Assembly: GCF_032854445.1 (NCBI RefSeq) | Contig: NC_088306.1 | Coordinates: forward strand, 5,595,145-5,659,144 | DNA: 64,000 nt | Source of the DNA: Liolophura sinensis | Lineage: Eukaryota > Mollusca > Polyplacophora > Chitonida > Chitonidae | Direction: 5' to 3' | Part shown: positions 23,126-33,426 of the stretch, one piece after another | Numbering within the stretch: position 1 is the stretch's first letter | How the letters are laid out: each line of letters starts with the position of its first letter | Notes under the pieces: model-generated | The model's input: only the letters and a program-made list of their open reading frames with translations | Database searches by the model: none | What the model was told of the DNA's origin: nothing | Program-made: the position numbers and the translations under genes

Positions 23126-24506
23126 GGTTGGAAGAGGTCTTCTTGAAGAGTGTCAAATGGTTTCTGAAGGCTTTAGGGAAAACTGGCCTTTTATATACAC
23201 GAGTCGAGCGTCACGAGATGTGTCGATTTCATTAGTCACTTGTTTTTATCCAGACAGAGCTGACGATGTCTTTGTTCTTAGATAATTGTTCTTAGAATGT
23301 CTGTCTATATAATTGTTGGCATACAAAAGAAATTGATCAGACCGTTTGTTCTGGCTGTGTAGACAATGTTCCTTTATATACACGGGTCAGGCGGCATGAG
23401 GAATGTCGATTTCACTAGTCAGTTGTCCAGCCAAACAAAGGTGGTTGTCCTTTATATTTAATATTTCTTCTTTGTTTGTATGTCTAGACCATTGTTGGCA
23501 TAGAAAAGAAATTGACTCCTCTCCGTTATTGTTCCGTTTTACTTTGCAATCTCTCGTTACAACGGATGGGTAATAATTCATTCAATAAGGAGAGGGCGAT
23601 GGGGGATTGTCTTTGGCTGACACAACAGTCGTTAAACCGACTGTTACAATAGTTTTTTCTCCAAAGGGATAATGACATGTCCTCGTCTGCGGTGCGGCAA
23701 AATCCAAAGTAAGATTGAAGAATGTGGTTAACTGGATGGAAAACATGCACATTTCTGGTGTTTTACATATGAAACCAGTATTTGCACAATACTTTTTTCT
23801 GGAAACACCTTTTCCTGCAACAAGGTAGAATAGAAGATTTCTATTATAATAATACATTCATTTGGAATCAAGACGTATTTTGCTTTCGGACCTTTGTAGA
23901 TTACCACAATAGCAACCTTTGATATAATAGCGTGAATAATTTAGAAAGCCGGTCCTGCAAATTGTCTGCGCTTTGTTTTTTATTCACCGTTGCCCATTTG
24001 GTCTAATTTGCTGCTTCGGAAATACTGACTGTTTTTATCCGTTATGTTCTCTGTGGTATTAAGGAATTGACTTGCTAATCGGTAGGTTTTTTTATAATGT
24101 AACTTAATATGTATCTCCAACATAACTTCTAAGAATTTACTCCTATGAATCTATGTAAAAATGAAGCGCACGGAGACCTGTGCAGGCAAAAATTCCAACT
24201 TTATTTAAGATGGATTCATCTAAAGGCTCTTGGAATATTCTATGCAAGTGACAAGTTTATTCGAACTGAACCACGAGCAGTGTAGTATACAATCCATTAA
24301 ATTGCGTTCATGTAACCTTCCTGATTTTAATATAATTAAGCAAGGAAGGAACTGACAAAAGACAACATAGTATACATGCATGTTTCAGATGTGGTTTTAT
24401 TTAGTCACCACTGAGAAGATGTATATGTAAAGGAAGCCGACAACAAAAACAAAGCATTGTTCAAAATCTGTAAAGAGTTTTAGGGTTTGGCCAACTTGAG
24501 TGTGTT

Positions 24507-24827
24507 CTACAGTCTGGCAAGTCGCCTGAGAGTTTGGCTGGATCTTGGTTTTATCCGCAATGCTGGTTTGCTTTTACCTTTCAGCTGTTCCTGTTGGTAA
24601 GGTGTGGCATGTATCAAGTGGCTGTCATTGCTCAATTTTGACGTCTCGGCAGAAGTGTTTACGTCAACCGTGGAGAAGACGATTCGCTTATACTGGTTTG
24701 TCAATTCTTTAATACCCTTTTCTTTCTGGATGGTTGTTGCTTGCCTGTGAGCCGTGTCATTGCCTGGGAGTGAAGTTGGGCTGTTACTGTGGCCAGGAAC
24801 AACTTCGAGTGGAATAATGCTATACAT
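24507..24827 (-). CDS. Array gene copy 12 (106 aa, unknown function)
   Basis: Full-length but diverged in residues 9-45. TATA at 24892-24899, distal TATA at 25072-25079, AATAAA at 24396-24401. The 3' hairpin is altered on both sides (AAAATCT and AGAGTTTT on the plus strand) yet can still pair with a bulge. Confidence 0.6.
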   Translation of the reverse strand: MYSIIPLEVVPGHSNSPTSLPGNDTAHRQATTIQKEKGIKELTNQYKRIVFSTVDVNTSAETSKLSNDSHLIHATPYQQEQLKGKSKPALRIKPRSSQTLRRLARL

Positions 24828-26172
24828 GGTTGGAAGAAGTCTTCTCGAAAAGTGTCAAATGGTTTCTGAAGACTTTAGGGAAAACTGGCCTTTTATATAC
24901 ACGAGTCGAGCGTCATGACAAGTGTCGATTACACAAGTCAATGTTTAGCCAGATAAAGCTGACGATGTGTTTCTTCTTAGATAATTGTTCTTAGAATGTC
25001 TATCTAGATGATTGTTGGCATGAAAAAGAAATTGATCAGACCGTTTGTTCTGGCTGTGGAGACAATGTTCCTTTATATACACGGTTCAGACGGCATGAGG
25101 AATGTCGATTTTACTTGTCAGTTGTCCAGCCAAACAAATGTGGTTGTCCCTCTTATTTAATGTTTATTATTCGTATGTATGTCTAGACCATTGTTGGCAT
25201 AGAAAAGAAATTGATTCTTCTCCGCTGTATTTTGCGATCCCTCTTTACAACAATAATTCATTTATTAAGGAGCGAATGATGGAGAATTGTCTTTTGTATT
25301 ACACAATGGGTGTTACACCGACTGTTGGAAGAGTTTTGCTCGTAAAGGATCTTGACATGTCTGAATCTCTGTTGCCACAATGTCCGTAATAAGTCTGAAA
25401 AATATAGTAAATTGGAAGGAAAACATGTTTTTTTCTGGAGTTTTACATACGAAACTAGTACTCGCAAAACCGCAAAACTGAAGAACCGTGAAACTGAAGA
25501 TTTCTTTCATCATAATATTTTTTTTAGAAATCTAGAGGTATTTTGCTTTGGTGCCTTTGCATATTAACAGGACTACAACCTTTGGCAAAAATGCATGAAC
25601 AATTCTTAAACGTCTATCTTGGAAATTGTCTGTGTTAATTTTTTCTTCACCATTGCAATTTGGCAGTAATTTGGTCTAATTTGCTGGGAAGCATTAACTG
25701 TTTACACCGTCATATTCTCTGTGGTGAAAAGGTATTTGTCTGATGGGGGGAATCTTTTTGATAATAGATTTTAATATGTATCTCCAACATAAGGTTTAAG
25801 ATTGCACTTCATTTGAAACTATGTGAAGCTGAGGCGCACGCAGAGGTCTGCAGGGAATATTAAACTTTATGCCTGCATGGATTGAGTTAAATGACCTTGG
25901 AATAGTCTGTGGAAGTTGCCGTGCTATTCGAACTGAGTCATGTTTAATATACTATGGTGTATATTAAATTTCGTTAAAGTAGCTTTCGTGTTATGAATGT
26001 AATTAAGCAAAGAAGGAACTGACGAAAGAAGGCAAGTGCTATATGCATGTTTCCAGTTTTATTTTATTTAGTCATCACTGAGAAGATAATATACAAAACA
26101 AGTCGATAACAAGAACAAAGCGTTATTCAAAATCTGTGAACTGTGTTAAGGTTTGGTCAATTTGACGGCGTT

Positions 26173-26493
26173 CTACAGTGTGGCAACACGCCTGAGAGTT
26201 TGACTGGATATTGGCTTTTTACGGAGTGCTTGCGTGCTTCTGCTGCTCATCTGTTCCCGTTGACAAAGTCTGGCATGTATCAAGTGACAGCCATTGTTCA
26301 AGCTGGACATCTCGGTGGAGGTGTTTACGTCAACTGTGAAGAAGACGATCTGCTTATACTGCCTTGGCAATTCTTTGATATCTTTTGCTTTCTGGCACGT
26401 GGTCGTTCGCAAGAGAGCTCGCTCATTGTTTGAAAGTGGAGTTGGGTTGTTGCTGCTTCAAGGAGCAAAGTCGAGTGGAAGAATGCTGTACAT
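26173..26493 (-). pseudogene. Array gene copy 13, diverged edge copy with an early stop
   Basis: Still exactly 321 nt from the family ATG to the family stop with no net indel, but codon 12 is TGA. The downstream frame stays open and is clearly related (for example QIVFFTVDVNTST and SSQTLRRVATL). By eye it is only about two thirds identical to other copies at the protein level. TATA is damaged (TATATGAA, about 26557-26564), AATAAA is kept (26063-26068), and the 3' hairpin is lost. Only one promoter module is present upstream. Confidence 0.8.
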
Positions 26494-27204
26494 GGTTGGA
26501 AGAGGTCTTCTCGAGGTGTGAAATGGTTTTTGCTGCCTTTGGAGAAAACTGGCCTTTCATATACACGAGTCAAGTGGCATGAGGGATGCCGAGTTTACTA
26601 GTTAATTGTTCAGCCAAACAATGTTGATGATGTGCCTCTTATTTGTTGTTTGTTCTTGCTATGTACAGGTATGTCTAGACAAATGTTGGTATAGAAAAGA
26701 CATTGATTTCCCTCCATTTTTGTCTTAGTTTATTTTGCGGCCTTTTGAAACAACAAGTGGGGTATAATTTATTCATTTAGGGGCGGACGATGCAGAAGGG
26801 TTTTTGTTTTACACTTCGGGTGTTTGACCGACTTGTAGAAGAGTTTTATTTCTAAACGGATTCTGACATGACCCGATCTCTGTTCCGTAAAGTCCCTAAC
26901 AAGACTGAAGAATGTGGTAAATTAGAAGGAAAACATATATTTTTTCTGAAGTTTGATACCGGAAACGTCTAAGATTTTACTCCTGTGAAACTATGTGAAA
27001 ATGAGGCGCACGCATAGCTCTGCGGCTAACAACTTTATGCCGGCGAGAAATTGAGCTAAATGACCTTGGAATATTGTGTGTAAGTGACAGTTTTATTCGA
27101 ACTGAACCCCGAAGAGTGTACTGTGCAATATATAAAATTGGGTTAAAGTAATTAAATATATATGGGTTAGAGGAAGCTACGCAGAAGCTGGGTGAAAAAC
27201 CCGG

Positions 27205-27575
27205 CCGGAGAGGAAGGCAGCATGAGCTTGAATTGAGCTCATAGCGACCGCATTCGTGGGAGGCTCTTGGGTCACATTGGCGTGCTAAACCCCTCGGTTA
27301 AACCCCTCGGCCCCTTTTATTTTATAGAAATAAGATGGCCTACTGGTCTTTCTTTATTTGTTCATTTGATTGTTGTTTCAAGCCGTACTGGGTTTCCCCT
27401 GGGCTCTGTCCGGTTTCCTCAAACCGTAATCCTGGCTGCAGGTGCATGAGTGAAATTTTCCCGAGTAAAACACCAATCAAATAAATAAATGCAAGCAGCA
27501 CTCAAGAAAATTTCACTTATACGACGGAGGTCAGCATTATGGTGGGAGCAAACTGGGTAAATATCTGGGATAACA
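27205..27575. mobile_element. Cluster of tRNA-derived SINE fragments
   Basis: 27209-27312 resembles the reverse complement of a SINE head (compare 45957-46040). 27365-27488 is a plus-strand body ending in CACCAATCAAATAAATAAA. 27492-27575 is an opposite-strand body. The arrangement is therefore partly palindromic. Confidence 0.65.
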
Positions 27576-29214
27576 CCTTCCCAACTCATCTACAGCCTTG
27601 ACTGCTCCTCCAAAAACGTGCGTTGAAAGACATTACCTTTTTAATACAGACTTGGACATCTTGAGCCAATATTAAGAAAATTTAAAATTCCAGTATCTTT
27701 CAATTAAATCAGTTTGCCTCTGCTGTGATATCTGGCAAATTTATGCATTACCCATAACACCTTCCTATCTACTTTCATCTCTGTTTCACTAAACAATTAA
27801 CCATTCCTAATAACCGACCTAGAATCACAACTATAATACTTAAATACTATTGTACTCCACAAAACTATTCCTTACCTAGACTAAGGGTTATGGAGATTTG
27901 GAATTGGAGTAAATAAACATACGACCTCAAGACGACAATTTAATCTTCAATTTCTTAGTCTGAATTTTAAAGTTACCCCCTCCATGTTGCATATAGGTAT
28001 ATTTATGTGAAATTATGTCCTGAATTATGTTATATGCTAAATTTAATATATGCTAAATTCACCATATACCCTTACGAACTGAATCGAAAATAACTAAATA
28101 GCAGTACTACTAACGGAAGTATTTTTCTCTACATTCAAACGAGGTTCACAGTTTGGCCTTGTGCTGCTGTATGTGCGGTGATATCGGTCTTGGCGTGCAA
28201 AACGTTCATTAAATTGCCCGTAATGCTCTTCGTTGGGACAAATTGGTTGTACAAGGGTGATGCGTGCGTATACGACCAAATATTTTGTCTAAAAGCTCAA
28301 TGTTTCTACCATTCGGGTGTGTGAAGATTTTTATTATCTCAACGAAATATCAGGCGGTATAGTCAGGTAATACGCTGGTATATCTTATATCATCCATGGC
28401 GGATTGACCAATTACCGGCCAAGAATTTTGTGTGAATTGTGATAATTGTATGTATACGAGTACAATATGATGTAAAGAATTGTATATTGCAGGGGGGCCA
28501 CTAACTTTAAAACATTCAAGAACGACGAAAACTATATAAACTTATGCATTTTCAAAAATAAAGCTCTTTTATATTCATTAATTCACGATTGTCATCTTAA
28601 GACTTTAGAAAATGGGAAAGACGGTAAAAGGTTATTAATTTGTTTACTTGATTGGTGATTTATGCCATACTCAAAAATATTTCACTTATATACAGCGGTC
28701 AGCATTATTGTGGGAGGAAACCTGGCAGAGATTGGGGGACACCCAAGACCATTTGGAGGTTATAGCGCAATAACCACAGGGCCCCGACAGACAAAAAGTT
28801 ACTCTCCAAAAATATGACAATTCCACGGCTTGAATTGTGCCGTGGTGACAAGAGGAATACTGTTTTTGGAACGTGTGAACTTTGTCTTAGTTCGTTAATG
28901 GGTTGGGAACAGCCTTGATTTATGTCATGTGTTACATGGCTTTCTGGATAAACCGTAGTGATTAAAACAGACAAAAAGTTAAATAAACTGTTCGATACGA
29001 AATATTGTGTCTTCTACAAGAGTACAGTCATGTCTTGCTAACGAGCACGGAATGTTTCCCCCGTGTACCTGTGGAATGATGGGAACTAAAGCGAAGATAG
29101 AGTTGAATGCATGAGGATTTTTTGAAAGACCAAAAGTTGAAACAAGGATCTATATGTTTCTTCCATGTATCCTTAAATATTTTAGAAAAATGGTCTCGAA
29201 AAGTTGATAGTTAA
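27576..29214. other. Non-coding stretch with one SINE body fragment
   Basis: AT-rich. A minus-orientation SINE body lies at about 28646-28745 (GATTGGTGATTTATGCC onwards). I see no convincing gene elsewhere; open frames here are short. Confidence 0.6.
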
Positions 29215-30450
29215 CTAAGCATCCCAAAAGCCTTGTCCCTGCTGGTGGACTAAGCATCCCAAAAGCCTTGTCCCTGCTGGTGTACTAAGCATCCCAAAAG
29301 CCTTGTCCCTGCTGGTGGATCAAGCATCCCAAAAGCCTGGTCCCTACTGGTGGATCAAGCATCCCAAAAGCCTTGTCCCTGCTGGTGGGCTAAGCATCCC
29401 AAAAGCCTTATCCCTGCCTGTGTACTAAGCATCCCAATAGCCTTGTCTCTGCTGGTGGACTAAGCATCCCAAAAGCCTTGTCCCTGCTGGTGGGCTAAGC
29501 ATCCCAAAAGCCTTGTCCCTGCTAGTGGACTAAGCATCCCAAAAGCCTTGTCCCTGCTGGTGGACTAAGTATCCCAAAAGCCTTGTCCCTGCTAGTGGGC
29601 TAAGCATCCCAAAAGCCTGGTCCCTGCTGGTGGGCTAAGCATTCCAAAAATCCTGTCCCTGCTGGTGGGCTAAACATCCCAAAAGCCTTGTCCCTGCTAG
29701 TGGACTAAGCATCCCAAAAGCCTTGTCCCTGCTGGTGGACTAAGTATCCCAAAAGCCTTGTCCCTGCTGGTGGGCTAAGCGTCCCAAAAGCCTTGTCCCT
29801 GCTGGTGGGCTAAGCATCCAAAAGTCCTGTCCCTGCTGCTGGGCTAAACATGCCAAAAGCCTGGTCCCTGCTGGTGGGCTAAGCATCCCAAAAGCCTTAT
29901 CCCTGCTGGTGGACTAAGTATCCCAAAAGCCTGGTCCCTGCTGGTGGACTAAGCATCCCAAAAGCCTTGTCCCTGCCTGTGTAGTAAGCATCCCAATAAC
30001 CTTGTCTCTGCTGGTGGACTAAGCATCCCAAAAGCCTTGTCCCTGCTAGTGGACTAAGCATCCCAAAAGCCTTGTCCCTGCTGGTGGACTAAGTATCCCA
30101 AAAGCCTTGTCCCTGCTGGTGGACTAAGCATCCCAAAAGCCTTGTCCCTGCTGATGGGCTAAGCATCCCAAAAGTCCTGTCCCTGCTGGTGGGCTAAACA
30201 TCCCAAAAGCCTGGTCCCTGCTGGTGGGCTAAGCATCCCAAAAGCCTTGTCCCTGCTGGTGGACTAAGCATCCCAAAAGCCTGGTCCCTGCTAGTGGACT
30301 AAGCATCCCAAAACCTGGTCCCTGCTAGTGGACTAAGTATCCCCAAGGCCTGGTCCCTGCTAGTGGACTAAGTATCCCCAAGGCCTGGTCCCTGCTAGTG
30401 GACTAAGTATCCCCAAGGCCTGGTAACTGCTGGTGGACTAATCATCCCGC
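29215..30450. repeat. 35-bp minisatellite, about 35 copies
   Basis: Unit CTAAGCATCCCAAAAGCC plus TTGTCCCTGCTGGTGGA, period 35 bp (29215 to 29250 and so on). Variants recur in blocks (GTGGAC, GTGGGC, AAGGCCTGG), and the last four units share a CCCCAAGG variant, as expected from unequal exchange. Confidence 0.95.
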
Positions 30451-30465
30451 GTTTGTTTGTATCTT

Positions 30466-31620
30466 TCAGTCACACCGACATACCACAACTTTACTGGATC
30501 CCAAAGATCCATAAATCCCAATACAAAGCCCGCTTTATTGCGGGTTCGTGAAGCTGTACCGACCAAACTTCTCTAAAATACGTGCACATTTACATGACCA
30601 AGCATCTACTCTCTTAACGAAGAAACTGTAAGAAGCATTGTCGTTTTGGAAAAAGTGATGCTGTGCAATTGCAAAACATTCAGTCGTTAATTGCTTGAGG
30701 GTTCTTAAAAACTCAAAACATTCAGTCGTTAATTGCTTGAGGGTTCTTAAAAACTCAAAACTAGTCGCTAAATTACACGCACCGTATAAGGACATATCCA
30801 CTTGGGACTTCTCCACTCTCTATCTTACTATTCCTGAGAAAGAATAGTAATCTTAATAGAGAAAATTTAATCACTAATTTTTTCAGTGTTAAATAAAAAT
30901 AGGGACTGCTACATTAACGTCAAAATCAATAAAAAGTTATTCAGTTTCATTACATAACAGGTTTATTATTCATGGGATGTTTCGTTATTCATGGGGTTGC
31001 CTGGATTTCTCATTAATAATATTTATGTGATATTCGGGAAAGCCATATGTGTATATGAAAGCCGATAGAGGACATCTCGCTACCTCGCTACCGCTACCTC
31101 GCAACCAGGTAACGAGGCAGCGAAGCGAGGAAACGCTGTAACAGCTTCCACAAGTATATAGGTATTCCAATGGGTATAAAATATACCAACCTGTATGCTG
31201 TTCTCGTTTGAATACGACTATATGCAGAAATTCCTAAACAGCAATACTTCTTGTAATATTTGCTAGATCCTTCTCATTTACTAATCGGTATATTGGTAAC
31301 CTTCTAGCTTTAAACAGCCCATATAGGACTAAGGCTGTCAAACACATATATCCACATTCATTGGGTTTAGAGGAAATTAAAAACATCTGATCTGGATTTG
31401 CTGCTGTACAAAGACCAAAACGGTTTCCTGTCACGCCAACTTTACGACAAGAGGGATACTTTCAGTTTTGACTTTGTAAATTACCGTTACTTGGACAGCA
31501 ATATACCGAAGGGTCCGGAATACTGTTGTGTACATCTATGCATCGAAAGAGATATTCGCATACCAGCCGTCAGCCACGATGGACTTCCCAGGTCAATAAT
31601 GGCATATCTCACCTTCTAGC
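30466..31620 (+). pseudogene. Decayed reverse transcriptase relic, possibly Penelope-like
   Basis: Translated pieces on the plus strand in shifting frames: IPQLYWIPKIHKSQYKARFI (about 30480-30540), a DFSTLY motif near 30805, GIPMG near 31165, and QLYDKRDTFSFDFVNYRYLD within 31398-31619. Their order matches an RT family with KARFIA, DFSTLYT and IPMG motifs that is common in marine invertebrates; assignment to Penelope-like elements is from memory and unsure. Stops and frameshifts are frequent. A 42-bp segment is duplicated in tandem at 30673-30756. Confidence 0.65.
30673..30756. repeat. 42-bp tandem duplication inside the RT relic
   Basis: The segment beginning AAAACATTCAGTCGTTAATT occurs twice without visible difference. 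Confidence 0.9.
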
Positions 31621-31751
31621 ATTTGTTAGATCCTGTGTGTTATGTGGCCATGTTTCTCTTAACCAAGCTAAACATTACTCTCAATATCGCCTTTCCATAA
31701 CAGTTTGTAACACACGGAACTCGAGGAATCCTACCTACTCAGGGAAGAGCA

Positions 31752-32045
31752 CACTAAACATGTTCTTCTTTTCTGGCAACTGACACTAAACATGTCTTCC
31801 TTCTCTGACCACTGACACTAAACATATTCATCTTCTCTGGCAACTGACACTAAACATGTTCTTCTTTTGCTGGAAACTGACATTAAACATGTCCTTCCTC
31901 TGGCGACTCACACTAAACATGTCCCTCCTCCGGTGACTCACACTAAACATGTCCTTCCTCAGGTGATTGACACTGACCATGTCCCTCCTCTGGCGACTCG
32001 CACTAACCATGTCCCTCCTCTGGCGACTCACATTAAAGATGTACC
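31752..32045. repeat. 30-32 bp degenerate minisatellite
   Basis: About ten units of the type AAACATGTCCCTCCTC plus GGCGACTCACACT; the left units are 31-32 bp and the right units 30 bp. Confidence 0.85.
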
Positions 32046-32534
32046 TACTTCCTATCAGCTGACACCCAAAATATCTGTCTTTTCCGGCAGCTATCGCTAA
32101 ATATGTTCGTTGTCGCGTACGGCCTACTATATAATCAGTCAACAAGCACACTCCACATTTATGTCATCAGATTTTACGTAACCTGTGTTGATTTTAATCA
32201 CAATTATTTATTTATAATCATCGCTTTCATTCCTGCATTCAACACTGAGTGACTTTAAAAGCTTGCTCCGTCACGCATGAATGGTGTAGTATGTGCTTAG
32301 TGAGGGCTATGATAGAGATGCAGAGGTCTGCTCAGAACTTGCGAATTATTGATTAGATACTGGCAAACCATGTAAAATATAAACATGGACGCCTTTATAC
32401 ATTGCCTGATGACAGCAGGGAAATGGTGATGTGTAAGTTGATTTTTTATGGATTTTCATGAAGAACTAGAATAAAATAAGAGGCGGAATTTTACCGGTAA
32501 CGTGTGACCTATCACACCATCGTCGCTGTAGAGG

Positions 32535-32701
32535 TGTTCTGCAGTACGGAAGTATTTTACTCTGCAGAAGTGTTTTATTTACAAAAGTGTTTTACTGTGC
32601 TAAAGTATTCTACTCTGCAGAAGTCTTTTACTCTGCAGACGTGTTTTACTCTGCAGACGTGTTTTACTCTGCTGCAGTGTTTTACGATGCAGAAATGTCT
32701 T
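32535..32701. repeat. 18-bp minisatellite, left half
   Basis: Units like GCAGACGTGTTTTACTCT. The array resumes at 45176 after the LTR element. Confidence 0.85.
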
Positions 32702-32706
32702 ACTGT

Positions 32707-32772
32707 TGTTATGTATGACTATTTAACGTCTTCCTGTACTGTTAGTCTGCGGACCTTTGTGTTATATGTTAT
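32707..32772 (+). repeat. 5' LTR, first 66 bp
   Basis: Matches 44172-44237 of the 3' LTR and stops at GTTAT, which is repeated at 39129-39133. Confidence 0.95.
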
Positions 32773-33346
32773 GGGGGGGGGGGGGGTTGATTTGCACTGG
32801 CGCTTTTCCGGCCCAAAGGGCCGATGCGCGCCAAAACTTGGCGTCATTGAAAATGCTTTTAAGCTGGATAGTATATAAAGGAAGAGTATATTATTTAGGA
32901 CAAGGAGAAGAAGTTTCAGTACTAGTTCTATGGACATTGTAGCATTATAGCCGACGAATTTTGGGCTTCATGACTAAAAGAAGAAAAAAAAAAACAGAAA
33001 AAAAAAAACAAAAAAAAAAAACAAAAAAAAAAAGTGTTTGCAGAGGGTCATTATTCACTATGATGACCGTTTCTTAGTGTACAATCCATATTTACAGTAC
33101 AAGATGGGCAGGTACATGGGTTAAAGAGAGATTTTGGGAAAGGTGGGCGTTAGAACACTCACGATGTTATGACATATATGGAACACAGAGTATAGTACAG
33201 GAGGAGCTGAACAGTATACATACACAACACCTGGGCAAAAAAAAAAAAAACAGTAGAAGCGTCAGCTCACATCAGTTCTGTTCGGGTAAAAAAAACGACA
33301 ACAACCACTTTAAAAGCAACAAATAGGCCGATCCAACCATGTTAAC

Positions 33347-33418
<72 letters not shown>

Positions 33419-33426
33419 AACGATTA
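32773..33426 (-). other. 3' region of the non-LTR element
   Basis: Contains A-rich runs on the plus strand (32984-33032, 33239-33251, 33351-33420), a GGCCCAAAGGGCC palindrome near 32812 and a G run at 32773-32786. No ORF supported. Confidence 0.6.

Larger units (their letters stand above)
22471..27154 (-). repeat. Tandem gene array, block 1b (copies 11-13)
   Basis: Continues the unit broken at 16617. Spacing 1702 and 1666 bp. Divergence rises towards the right edge: the unit beyond about 25250 is the least like the others and the similarity ends near 27154, within a word matching the usual TTAAGTAACTTTC segment. Confidence 0.9.

Noticed and set aside
29215-30450. CRISPR-like array
   Set aside because: The 35-bp units are contiguous with no unique spacers, and the context is animal DNA; it is a minisatellite.
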